Shown: positions 42,418-52,077 of the stretch, piece after piece
Numbering within the stretch: the first letter of the stretch is position 1
How the letters are laid out: each line of letters starts with the position of its first letter
Assembly (NCBI GenBank): GCA_031289145.1
Contig: JAITQA010000039.1
Span: 1-64,000, forward strand
DNA length: 64,000 nucleotides
DNA from: Dysgonamonadaceae bacterium
GTDB taxonomy: Bacteria > Bacteroidota > Bacteroidia > Bacteroidales > Azobacteroidaceae
Reading direction: 5' to 3'
The notes under the pieces: model-generated
What the model was told of the DNA's origin: nothing
Databases searched by the model: none
What the model saw: the letters and a program-made list of their open reading frames with translations, nothing else
Position numbers and translations under genes: made by a program

Positions 42418-44370
42418 TTAATATCCGGGATTTTGCATGGCTTTCTTTTCGTCGGCCGTCAGCGCTTTCCCGCCTCTTTGTATCACGTCTAAATAGGATT
42501 GCGGAATAGGCCGCAAACAATGATAGTCCTTGACATTGGGAGAGGCTTCCGGGTTATAGGCCTTTGCCCTGGCAACCAATGTTTTCGTGCGTGAAAGGTC
42601 TTCCCAACGATGAAACTCGCCCATCAGTTCTCTGGAACGTTCGTTCAGCAAGAAGCACATCATTCGGTTGTATTCGTCGGTATAGCCTAAGTCGGCAATA
42701 ATCTTTTCGTCTGCAGCAGGTAGTTGCGAGGCGCTATTTACTTCCAGGTTTGTAGCCGCCGTAGTTTTCGATATATTGTTTGATTCGTAATATGAATTTT
42801 CCTTGTAATACGAATTAGTTGTACCGAAACTTGCATAACCGCTTGGGTTTGCGCTCGAATTATAAGCAGCTCCTCCGTCGCAGTAAGCCGCCCTGTCCTC
42901 ACCTTCCTTGTAGGCAGCCCGCGATCTCAATTTATTGATGTACGAAAAGGCGTCGCTATACCTGTTCAGTCGAATTAAAGCCTCAGCGGCAAGCAAATAG
43001 GCTTCGCTTGCACGGGCTAATATCCCATCTCGATAACCCATACCGTCGCCAACGGCTTCACGAGAACCGTCAATATATTTGTTTAACGAAGCAAAGCGAT
43101 TCTGGTACTGATTCTGTGAAAGAACGGGCGTACCATCCGTCAGGTAGCGAATGAACACGCTGGGAATAAGCTTGCCTGTCTTTGTGTCGGTTAGACTTGC
43201 CGCGGCTTCCGTGCTGGGGAAACGGGGGTCGCCCGGATCGTTGATGATATAAATAATTGAGAGGTCGCCCTTTTCGTAAGCAGTGCTGGTTGGACTATTT
43301 ACCGCATATTTGGTTTTAAAACTTTTCCAGAACCGGGAGTCATTGACGCGATCGTACACATCATACGCATAATAGTTTGTCCGCAATCGTTGGTATTCCC
43401 GCCCTCCGGCAATATCCCGCATCATGTGCGGCAGATTCAGATATTGAGACAGGTAATACAGATGCACTTGATTGGCATATTTACCTCTTGAGGCGGAAGC
43501 CGAAGTAAACTGAGCGGCCAGAATGATTTCGCTAAGTTGCTCGTTTGGTCCGTCCGGTTCGGTATAATTCCACAGGTCGGAGAAGTTAGGCGCCAGCTGA
43601 TGCTTCGCTATTACTTCGTCGGCAAGTGCAATCACCCGGCTTAAGTCTGCGTTTTTGGTCGTGGTGTTCCAACTGTCGTTTATCTCGCTGGCGCGAAACA
43701 GATAGGCTTTTGCCAAAAAATGCGCCGCTGCCGACTTGGTCAGTTTACCCGGCATGCCGGGATTAGCGGGTAAAGATTTATAGGCTTCTTCAAAATCGCT
43801 AATGATTTGTGCGACGCAGTCTTCGGCCGTATTGCGTTCAAATTCTCTTTCAACGCTTGTACTGGGTGTAAGTTTTAAGGGTACACCCCCGTATTGTTTT
43901 ACCAATTTGAAATAATCAAAGGCCCGCATAAAATAGGCCTCTCCCATCAAGAGATTTTGATCGTTCATATCGCTCAATACGGTCGGCGCTTTTTCGATAA
44001 TCGTATTGGCGGTATTAATGTTGGTATACATATTGTCCCATAAGGTATTTGCCATTACGGTATTGACATTTACGGCCGTGACTAAAGAAGTAAAACTACC
44101 GTCGTAGGAGTTCCACATGTGGTTCGAGGCGTCTCCACCCACACGAAATTCATCCACTCCATAATTGGTCGTAGCAAACGACCATTCGTAGGCAAAATGG
44201 AAACGTAGCCCATAATACAATCCGGCTCCCAGTTCTTTTAAGCCTTCCGGCGTATTAAAATACTCGGTACTTCTTTGTGTTTCGAGGGTTTCTTCCAGGA
44301 AATCACTACACGAAGTAGTCGTTAAACCGGCTACAACTAAACATATTATTATCTTTTTAAACTTGTTCAT
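42418..44370 (-). CDS. SusD/RagB-family nutrient-binding lipoprotein
   Basis: A 650-residue surface lipoprotein with lipobox TTTSC (C21). TPR-like helices fill the N-terminal half (EAYFMRAFDYFKLVKQYGGVP is a hallmark) and the C-terminal RPIP-type motif reads LRPIPQSYLDVIQ. It caps the SusC barrel encoded 38 bases upstream and binds an oligosaccharide, probably uronate-containing given the GH105 neighbour. Its length is above the family average (about 500-600). Confidence 0.93.
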   Translation of the reverse strand: MNKFKKIIICLVVAGLTTTSCSDFLEETLETQRSTEYFNTPEGLKELGAGLYYGLRFHFAYEWSFATTNYGVDEFRVGGDASNHMWNSYDGSFTSLVTAVNVNTVMANTLWDNMYTNINTANTIIEKAPTVLSDMNDQNLLMGEAYFMRAFDYFKLVKQYGGVPLKLTPSTSVEREFERNTAEDCVAQIISDFEEAYKSLPANPGMPGKLTKSAAAHFLAKAYLFRASEINDSWNTTTKNADLSRVIALADEVIAKHQLAPNFSDLWNYTEPDGPNEQLSEIILAAQFTSASASRGKYANQVHLYYLSQYLNLPHMMRDIAGGREYQRLRTNYYAYDVYDRVNDSRFWKSFKTKYAVNSPTSTAYEKGDLSIIYIINDPGDPRFPSTEAAASLTDTKTGKLIPSVFIRYLTDGTPVLSQNQYQNRFASLNKYIDGSREAVGDGMGYRDGILARASEAYLLAAEALIRLNRYSDAFSYINKLRSRAAYKEGEDRAAYCDGGAAYNSSANPSGYASFGTTNSYYKENSYYESNNISKTTAATNLEVNSASQLPAADEKIIADLGYTDEYNRMMCFLLNERSRELMGEFHRWEDLSRTKTLVARAKAYNPEASPNVKDYHCLRPIPQSYLDVIQRGGKALTADEKKAMQNPGY

Positions 44371-44407
44371 GATCTTGTTTTTTTTCTGTTATTCATCTAT
44401 ATAAAAT

Positions 44408-47400
44408 TTAAAAACCTATATTCAGCCCAAACGTGAAGCCACGATTCCAGGTAGATCCCCCAAGGTCCATATCCAACCAATCAATCTTAGACATCAACAT
44501 GCCCGGATTTTTTGCTTGTACATACAGCTTTAAATTTTCTGCGCCAAACTTACGAATGGTATGACGAGGAACGTTATATCCCAGCGAAATGTTCCGCACC
44601 TTGATAAACGATCCGGAGCGATACCCCAGTATGTTATAGTACGGGTCACCTCCGGCCACATTAAAGATGGGTTTTTGGTAATCGGCATTTTTATTGTTCT
44701 CGTTCCAATAGCTGATGCTGCGTTGTACATACCGTCCTCCCTGCCATTCGCCATCCGTATTTACCGTATAGCCTAAGCGTCCATATAAGAAAACAGATAG
44801 TTCAAAGTCCTTATAAGTAAAGGTATTTGTCATACCTCCCGTCCACCTGGGTCGGGTGTGGCCGATAATGACGCGGTCGTCATTCGGGTCAATCTTGTAA
44901 TCTCCGTTCTGATCGACCGGACGCGACATTCCCACCTGGAAGGAGTGTCCGTTGGCGTTGAATTTTTCCATCTCGGCACGGTCGGCTTCCTGCCACAAAC
45001 CGGCGCTTTCGTAATTATAAATGACGCCCCAGTAGTTTGTTCCGTTCAGGAAATAGCCGGCAGCCTGACCGATAAACCATCCATTGGCAATATCGTCTTC
45101 TTTTCCATTGGCCAGCGAAACAATCTCGTCTTTTTGCCAGGCAATACTAATGCCGGTTTGCCAGGTAAAATCTTTTGTTTGAATGTTTACTGTGTTCAAT
45201 GTAATATCAACCCCAATATTCTTTGTTTCGCCTATATTGGCGTATGTGGAAGTATATCCGGTCAAGGCGGGGATTGTCATACGCATCAGCAAATCGGCGG
45301 TATGGGATGTATAACCGTCAATCACACCCGATATGCGGCCTTTCAGGAAAGAAAAGTCAACACCCAGGTTCCATTGCGTTGTTTTTTCCCAACCCAATTG
45401 GTTGTTAGCCATTGCTAAGGCGTCTCCTGCAATAGGGTCTGACGTAACATATCCATTGACAAGCGTTGAGCCGTAAGGATAGACTAAAGATTGTATTTCG
45501 CCTTTCGTTTGGTAGGGGTCAACCGCTGCGTTTCCGGTTACGCCTACACCCAGGCGTAGCTTTAGTTGGCTAAGCCATTCGTATGTATTAATAAACTCTT
45601 CCTGGTCGATACGCCAGGCCAGCGCAGCGCTGGGGAAGAACGACCATTTATGACCGTCGGCTAACTGGGAAGCGCCGTCCCAACGTCCTGAAACGGTTGC
45701 CAGGTATTTCTCGGAAAAACCATAGTTGAAACGCATCATATACGACATGAGTTGTCGCTCTTCAAAATAAGAGTTCCAATTATCCAGACTGGTAACATTG
45801 GCCGTCGTCAAGGCGTTCCATTTTTGACTTGACAAGGGGATACCCAAAGCCCGCATATAGGAAGTCTCATAGTTCCACGCCGAAGCCGTTTGTAATAAGG
45901 TAGCGCCAAACTTATGGTTACTTATTTTTTTATCATAATAAATCAAGTTGTCGAGCGTCCATGAAAAGTCTTGCCTGTTTTCGACCGAGGCATAATTGGG
46001 CGATCCGTTCCGGTTGACGGACTGTTCATCAATAAAAATACCGTTGCGCCTGTGTCTGAAGTCAGGGCCGAAGTTAAACCGGTATTTCAGTCCATCTATA
46101 ATATTTAATTGTGCATAAAAACTACCCAATGCGCGGAATAGCTGCCGTTCGTTGTCGGTATACTTCCATTCGTCAACCGCTGTTTTCACCATATCATCTC
46201 CTCCGGGATAGATAATGCGGTTGCCCTGGTCGTCAAAGGGAACTGCATACGGGAAATTGTTGTTTGCCGCGGCGTAAATGCTTCCCGGCCCGGATACCTG
46301 TCCGCCGGTATTTGATTGGCCATATTGCTGTTTGCTCCAGGTTGCCGAGATAGAAGCGCCCATGTCGAACCATTTTTTGGGACTTATATTCATACTCAAC
46401 TTTGTGGTATAACGATCGTAGTCTTGCCCTTTCATAGTCCCTTCATAATTGAGGTAACCAATAGAAGCATATAACTTCATTTTATCCGTACCCCCGCTTA
46501 CGCTTAACGAGTGTTCGTGGCTGATTCCGGTTTGTGTGACTAAGTCCGTCCAATCGGTAGTAGCTACCTTTGAACCGTCCCATGAGCCGCCTGTCCATCC
46601 TTTTGCAATGTTCGCCCAGGCAAACGGGTCGTTAGCGCCAAGAAAAATTTGATAGTCATTCTCCTGTGTGGGCTGATCGCCTCGCGGATATCTTGCCGGG
46701 TCGGCGTAATAATAAGCCCAGCGCCTCCATTCGAGGTATTCACCCGCGTTCATCATTTGGGTTCGGTCTTGAATGGTTTCAGCCGTCAGCGTACCGGAAT
46801 AGTTGATCGTGTATTTGCCTTCTTTCCCTTTTTTCGTTGTCACAATGATAACGCCGTTTGCTCCGCGCGAGCCGTAGATAGCCGTAGCCGAAGCATCTTT
46901 TAGTACATCTATTGACTCGATATCCATCGGATTGATGGTCTCTATTCCGCTGGCCGACATCAAAGGAATACCGTCGACAACATAAAGAGGAGCGTTACTG
47001 GCCGACAACGAGCGGATACCCCGAATGTTGATATTGCCCAGTTCACCCGGTCGTTCGTTCGAGGTAATATCCACCCCGGCCGCTTTTCCCTGCATGGCTT
47101 CGAAGGCATTGGCAACAGGCCTTGAGGACAGTTCTTTTTCATTGATACTGATCATGGCGCCTGTTACGTCCGATTTCTTTTGCGTTCCGTAACCTACTAC
47201 TACTATCTCATCAATCAGTTTGGCGTCTTCCTGTAGGACGACATGTGTTTCCGATTTTCCGTCAACCGTAATAAGTTTCTCCTTGTAGCCAACATATTGA
47301 ATACTCAAAATGTCGCCATTGCGTGCTTGAATGCTAAAAGCCCCATTCACATCCGTAATGGTTTCAATACCGCTTCCCTGTAATGCCACGGCAGCGCCTA

Positions 47401-47557
47401 TTAAAGGATCGCCGTATTCATCTACAACTACTCCCTGCACACTTCTCTGCTGGGCATAAGCCACGTGTACAAAAGAGAAAACCATAAGATATAACATCAA
47501 TGTTAGTACCTTTGTTTTAAATGAACAAATTAACGCTAAACTCTTTTTGTAATTCAT
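44408..47557 (-). CDS. SusC-family TonB-linked outer-membrane transporter
   Basis: A 1049-residue outer-membrane protein. The signal peptide ends near residue 35 (VAYAQQ). A CarboxypepD_reg-like domain (about 38-112, VVDEYGDPLIGAAV) is followed by the TonB-box region DEIVVVGYGTQKK (about 116-128), a plug domain (about 130-240) and a beta barrel ending in NIGF. It is the first gene of the PUL operon and is divergent from the regulator at 47747. I saw no clear -7 element in the 189-bp spacer on this strand. Confidence 0.95.
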   Translation of the reverse strand: MNYKKSLALICSFKTKVLTLMLYLMVFSFVHVAYAQQRSVQGVVVDEYGDPLIGAAVALQGSGIETITDVNGAFSIQARNGDILSIQYVGYKEKLITVDGKSETHVVLQEDAKLIDEIVVVGYGTQKKSDVTGAMISINEKELSSRPVANAFEAMQGKAAGVDITSNERPGELGNINIRGIRSLSASNAPLYVVDGIPLMSASGIETINPMDIESIDVLKDASATAIYGSRGANGVIIVTTKKGKEGKYTINYSGTLTAETIQDRTQMMNAGEYLEWRRWAYYYADPARYPRGDQPTQENDYQIFLGANDPFAWANIAKGWTGGSWDGSKVATTDWTDLVTQTGISHEHSLSVSGGTDKMKLYASIGYLNYEGTMKGQDYDRYTTKLSMNISPKKWFDMGASISATWSKQQYGQSNTGGQVSGPGSIYAAANNNFPYAVPFDDQGNRIIYPGGDDMVKTAVDEWKYTDNERQLFRALGSFYAQLNIIDGLKYRFNFGPDFRHRRNGIFIDEQSVNRNGSPNYASVENRQDFSWTLDNLIYYDKKISNHKFGATLLQTASAWNYETSYMRALGIPLSSQKWNALTTANVTSLDNWNSYFEERQLMSYMMRFNYGFSEKYLATVSGRWDGASQLADGHKWSFFPSAALAWRIDQEEFINTYEWLSQLKLRLGVGVTGNAAVDPYQTKGEIQSLVYPYGSTLVNGYVTSDPIAGDALAMANNQLGWEKTTQWNLGVDFSFLKGRISGVIDGYTSHTADLLMRMTIPALTGYTSTYANIGETKNIGVDITLNTVNIQTKDFTWQTGISIAWQKDEIVSLANGKEDDIANGWFIGQAAGYFLNGTNYWGVIYNYESAGLWQEADRAEMEKFNANGHSFQVGMSRPVDQNGDYKIDPNDDRVIIGHTRPRWTGGMTNTFTYKDFELSVFLYGRLGYTVNTDGEWQGGRYVQRSISYWNENNKNADYQKPIFNVAGGDPYYNILGYRSGSFIKVRNISLGYNVPRHTIRKFGAENLKLYVQAKNPGMLMSKIDWLDMDLGGSTWNRGFTFGLNIGF

Positions 47558-47707
47558 AATTTAATAGATTTAATAATTTATATTTTTATTATACAAATTG
47601 ATTTGAATGTTATGGCAAGTTTACACATTTATCACAGTTCGCATCCTGTAAAATGGTTCAAAAGAATGGAATCTAATCCAATTTGTACTAATTTCCATTT
47701 TTATTAC

Positions 47708-47715
47708 TACTTTTG
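47708..47715 (+). promoter_or_regulatory. Putative -7 element TACTTTTG
   Basis: TACTTTTG lies 32 bases before the ATG at 47747, consistent with a short leader for the regulator gene and against a start at 47603. Confidence 0.45.
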
Positions 47716-47746
47716 TCTGACTAATACACAAGAAGAAACGCTCAAC

Positions 47747-50700
47747 ATGATAAAAGCACATACATTTCTATACATTTTTTTCCTTTTGTCGCTTTCTCTT
47801 AGTGCCAACGAACTCTATTTTTCTCAAATAAGCTTCCGAAACGGCCTATCGCCAAATACGGTGAGAGCTGTTGTAGAAGATAAAAACGGGTTTATTTGGG
47901 CAGGAACGCTTGATGGACTGAAAAGGTATGACGGCTACAATATACGCTCATACCGGTCACAGGTGGGAGATACAAATGCACCGGGTGATATACGGATAAG
48001 AGATATGTTTGTAGCCCGTAACGGGTATTTGTGGATTAAGACGTACAGAAACGAATTTAGTTGTTACAATCCGGTTACCGAATCCTCCGTTCATAGTAAA
48101 GGGAATGAAGGCAAACCACTTAGATATGAATCCTATTACGAGTCAACCGATGGAGATATATGGCTTTGGGGAAGAACCGACGGAGTGGTGAGGCTGAGAA
48201 AGAACAGCACAAATATATTTGAACAAGAAACAATTCTCCCGCAGGTGGTGTCGGGCGGTGAATGTCATTTTTTATTCGAGGACTCGGAAGCGGCCATCTG
48301 GATTGGCGGAGAACATGGGCTGATTCGCATAAACGAAAATGCGCGGAAAGACTTTTATTCGGAAAGTAGGCCTTATTCTTTTACACAAGCGGTTGAGATT
48401 GAAGACAAACTGTTTTTCTCAACAATGGAATCGACCGTGGTAATATACGACAGGAAGCAAAAAAAGTTTTCAGAAGCGCCTTACGAACCCCAAGACGCCT
48501 TGCTTGCCATGGCGTGCCTCTCAACAAACGAATTGCTGCTGATAACCCGCTCGCAAGGACTTTTAACCTTTCATATTCATACCAAAGCGTTCAAAAAATC
48601 GGAACTGAATAAGGATGCAGATTTAACGGGTGATATACGTTTAATTGTAGATAAACATAAGGGTATCTGGATTTATAACCATTCCGGAATCGTGTGGTAT
48701 TATAACCGGGAACGGCAAGAGGTAAAGAAAATGAGATTGATACCCGAAGGTATGTCCAATATGATAGACCTGGAGCGATATACCGTCTTTATTGATTCTT
48801 CGGATATGATATGGATAACAACCTACGGGAACGGATTATTTTCATACAATCCCGCGAACGACAACCTGGTCAATTATACCAATAATTCCGAACCCAACAG
48901 CATAGCCTCTGATTATCTTTTATCGATAACCGAAGACCGGTACGGTACGATTTGGGTAGGTAGCGAGTATGCCGGTATCATACGGATAGTAAAACCGCCC
49001 GATTATATCCGTATTATCCGTCCGGAAGCCCATGCCATCATCGGGAAAACAAATAATGTAAGAACCATATACGAAGACTCGCATAATAATGTATGGGTAG
49101 GCACAAAAAACGGAAGTCTGTATGTGTATAACCCGGAACTAACCAAAGGAAAATGTATCGGTGAAAGCCTCAATCCATACACATTGATTGAGGATACTCA
49201 ACAACGTATGTGGATAGGAACAAAAGGGAACGGATTATATGTATACGACGCCAAAACATTCCGCGAGATTGCTCATTTCAGACATCAGGAACGTTTCCCC
49301 TCTTCGTTGAGCCATGACGTGATTTTCCATATCATTACAGACAATAAAAACCGGATGTGGATAGGCTCTTTTGGGGGTGGATTATCGTTGGTGGAAGAAT
49401 CGGGACCTACGGTTTCTTTTCGACATTTTATCCGGGATAAAGGTAGCAAAAGCCTGATTCGCTACCTGTTATTGGATGTGAATGGAATGGTATGGGCAGG
49501 AAGCAGTGACGGACTCATTACATTCGACCCGGACGAACTTATCCGCAACCCGGAAGCGTATACCTGTTATACGGCAAATGCGAATCAAAGCCGGTCATTA
49601 AGCAGCAACGACATCAAAACCATACACGAAGACAAAGACCATGCGATTTGGATTGGAACAGCGGGGGGAGGATTAAATAAATTTGTGGAAGCTACGCCTC
49701 AAGAAGCGGAACATTTTGTGTCGTTTACCGTCAATAATGGGATGCCTGATAATTATGTATTAGGTATTTTAGAGCACGAAAATCATCTGTGGATTAGTAG
49801 CGACAGCGGACTTTCCCGGTTCAATAAAGCTGATTTTTCCATTGTAACCTATCAATTTGCTCAAAAATCGTTTGGCAATATCTTCAACGAAGGCGCTTAT
49901 TGCCAAAGAAGAAATGGGGTGATGCTATGGGGTAATCTGGACGGCTTATTGGTATTCGACCCCAATAAATTCAAACCGGATAGCCACATCCCTCCGGTAT
50001 TACTGACCGGCTTGCAGGTTGACGGTTCTGACTGGAATGTAATGAAACATTCGCCTTCCGATAAATCCATCACTTATACCAAGAATATACAGCTCAGTTA
50101 TAAGCAAAACACCCTGACAATTGAATTTGCCACATTAACCTTGCGCAATCCCGAAAAAAATCAATATACCTACATCCTGGAAGATTATGATAAATCATGG
50201 AGCATACCTGCGCCTGCTAATACGGCCACTTATAAGAATCTGCCTCATGGGAAGTATATATTTAAAGTAAAGGGCGCAAACCCCGACGGCGTTTGGAGCG
50301 ATGAAATAACTTCACTTGAAATAATCATCGCACCGCCTTTCCGGAAATCAACATTTGCCTATATTATCTATTTTATATTGACAGGGGTATTGTTTTATAT
50401 GGCGCTTCGAATCATCCTCAAATTCAATCGCCTCAACAATGCCGTCGAAGTTGAAAAGCAATTAACGAATCATAAGCTGCTTTTCTTTACCAATATCTCG
50501 CACGAGTTTCGTACCCCTCTTACGCTGATTCAGGGAGCTGTAGAAAAACTAAACGATTATAACGAACTGTCTGTCCCTGTCAAAAAACAAATCAATGTAT
50601 TGAGTAAAAATTCCGCTAATCTGAAACGTTTAATCGACCAATTGTTGGAATTTAGGAAACTGCAAAATGACGTTTTAGGACTTAATTTGGAAAGTATTGA

Positions 50701-52036
50701 TATTGTTGCCTTCTCGTGGAATATTTATGCCGAGTTTCAGGAACTCGCCACCCAGAAAAACATTCAGTACTTGTTCACGTCTTCCGATGAATCATTACTC
50801 ATTTATATCGACCGGAAAAAAATGGATAAGATACTGTATAATTTACTGTCAAATGCATTTAAATTCACACCGAAGAATGGTTTAATTGAACTTATACTCA
50901 CACAAAACATGATGGAACACACCTGCACCATCTCCGTAAAAGATAATGGTATCGGCATACCCAAAGAAAAACAACATTTATTATTCAGGCGTTTTACTCA
51001 AATAAACTATTCTACCTCCGGTACAGGCATTGGTTTATCTTTGGTGAAAGAGTTTGTAGATGTACATAAAGGAAAGATAAACTACGAAGCAAATCCCGAT
51101 GGAGGCTCTATTTTCAATGTAGCGCTATCTACGGAAAAAGAAACGTATAAAGGCGCTAACTTTGTAAATAATACACATCCCGACATTGTTCAGGAGAATT
51201 ATCAATCATCCGTTTCCGATGCAGAGTTAATTCATGATAACTCGGAGATAGACAGCGAAACCCTTGCCGATTATCAGTTGCTAATCATTGAAGATAATGA
51301 CGACATTCGCATCTTCCTTACAGATGAATTTTGCAAGTATTTGAACGTAGACACCGCCTCAAACGGGAAAGAAGGATTACAAAAAGCCATAGAAACAAAT
51401 CCCGACATTATTATTTGCGATATCATGATGCCTGAGATGGATGGTTTTGAAGTAACCCGCCAACTGAAAACAGAATTTCAGACCTGCCATATCCCCATTA
51501 TTCTGCTCACCGCCAATTCCTCTATTGAATATCAATTAGAAGGAATTGAGAGCGGAGCGGACGCCTATATAACCAAACCGTTTAGCCTGAAGTATATCGT
51601 AAAAAGAGTCATGCGATTAGTTGAACAAAGAGAGTTATTGAAAAAACGTTTTTCCAAAGAATTTGTAGTAGATGAAATATCGGTTCATACCACCAAGCAA
51701 GACAAAGCCTTTTTCGAAAAAGTTGAGCAAATTCTGGAAGAAAACTATGTAAACAGTAATTTCACAATCACCAAATTCATAGAACTATCCCACACCCGGC
51801 GCACCATCTTCTTCAAGAAAGTAAAAGGCATAACAGGCTATTCGCCTAACGAACTACTAAAAATAAAACGCTTGAACAAAAGCGCTGCATTGCTAAAAGA
51901 AGGCAATTGGACTGTTTCCGAAATATCCTACAAAGTAGGCTTCGACGACCCCTACTATTTCAGCAAATGCTTCAAGTCCCATTTCAATTGCAGCCCCTCC
52001 AAATACAAAACAATTGTTAACAGCCCTTCCTCATAA
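47747..52036 (+). CDS. Hybrid two-component system regulator (HTCS)
   Basis: A 1429-residue one-protein sensor-regulator of the PUL. The signal peptide is 1-19; periplasmic Reg_prop propeller repeats fill most of 30-760 (units such as IWAGTLDGLKRYDGYN); a Y_Y_Y domain is at about 780-865; a membrane segment lies at about 870-890. In the cytoplasm come HisKA with the phospho-histidine in FFTNISHEFRTPLTLI (about 915), HATPase, a receiver domain (phospho-Asp in IIICDIMMPEMDG, about 1225) and an AraC-type DNA-binding domain. I chose ATG 47747 since the signal peptide begins there and AGAAGAAA precedes it. It should sense an oligosaccharide and activate the divergent susC operon. Confidence 0.93.
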   Translation: MIKAHTFLYIFFLLSLSLSANELYFSQISFRNGLSPNTVRAVVEDKNGFIWAGTLDGLKRYDGYNIRSYRSQVGDTNAPGDIRIRDMFVARNGYLWIKTYRNEFSCYNPVTESSVHSKGNEGKPLRYESYYESTDGDIWLWGRTDGVVRLRKNSTNIFEQETILPQVVSGGECHFLFEDSEAAIWIGGEHGLIRINENARKDFYSESRPYSFTQAVEIEDKLFFSTMESTVVIYDRKQKKFSEAPYEPQDALLAMACLSTNELLLITRSQGLLTFHIHTKAFKKSELNKDADLTGDIRLIVDKHKGIWIYNHSGIVWYYNRERQEVKKMRLIPEGMSNMIDLERYTVFIDSSDMIWITTYGNGLFSYNPANDNLVNYTNNSEPNSIASDYLLSITEDRYGTIWVGSEYAGIIRIVKPPDYIRIIRPEAHAIIGKTNNVRTIYEDSHNNVWVGTKNGSLYVYNPELTKGKCIGESLNPYTLIEDTQQRMWIGTKGNGLYVYDAKTFREIAHFRHQERFPSSLSHDVIFHIITDNKNRMWIGSFGGGLSLVEESGPTVSFRHFIRDKGSKSLIRYLLLDVNGMVWAGSSDGLITFDPDELIRNPEAYTCYTANANQSRSLSSNDIKTIHEDKDHAIWIGTAGGGLNKFVEATPQEAEHFVSFTVNNGMPDNYVLGILEHENHLWISSDSGLSRFNKADFSIVTYQFAQKSFGNIFNEGAYCQRRNGVMLWGNLDGLLVFDPNKFKPDSHIPPVLLTGLQVDGSDWNVMKHSPSDKSITYTKNIQLSYKQNTLTIEFATLTLRNPEKNQYTYILEDYDKSWSIPAPANTATYKNLPHGKYIFKVKGANPDGVWSDEITSLEIIIAPPFRKSTFAYIIYFILTGVLFYMALRIILKFNRLNNAVEVEKQLTNHKLLFFTNISHEFRTPLTLIQGAVEKLNDYNELSVPVKKQINVLSKNSANLKRLIDQLLEFRKLQNDVLGLNLESIDIVAFSWNIYAEFQELATQKNIQYLFTSSDESLLIYIDRKKMDKILYNLLSNAFKFTPKNGLIELILTQNMMEHTCTISVKDNGIGIPKEKQHLLFRRFTQINYSTSGTGIGLSLVKEFVDVHKGKINYEANPDGGSIFNVALSTEKETYKGANFVNNTHPDIVQENYQSSVSDAELIHDNSEIDSETLADYQLLIIEDNDDIRIFLTDEFCKYLNVDTASNGKEGLQKAIETNPDIIICDIMMPEMDGFEVTRQLKTEFQTCHIPIILLTANSSIEYQLEGIESGADAYITKPFSLKYIVKRVMRLVEQRELLKKRFSKEFVVDEISVHTTKQDKAFFEKVEQILEENYVNSNFTITKFIELSHTRRTIFFKKVKGITGYSPNELLKIKRLNKSAALLKEGNWTVSEISYKVGFDDPYYFSKCFKSHFNCSPSKYKTIVNSPSS

Positions 52037-52077
52037 TTTTCTTAAAAAGTTCTGCCCATACACAGGGTGGCGCTAAA

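Noticed and set aside
48000..49900. Repeated aromatic motifs as a tandem DNA repeat
   Set aside because: They are diverged protein propeller repeats (Reg_prop) of the HTCS, not DNA-level repeats.
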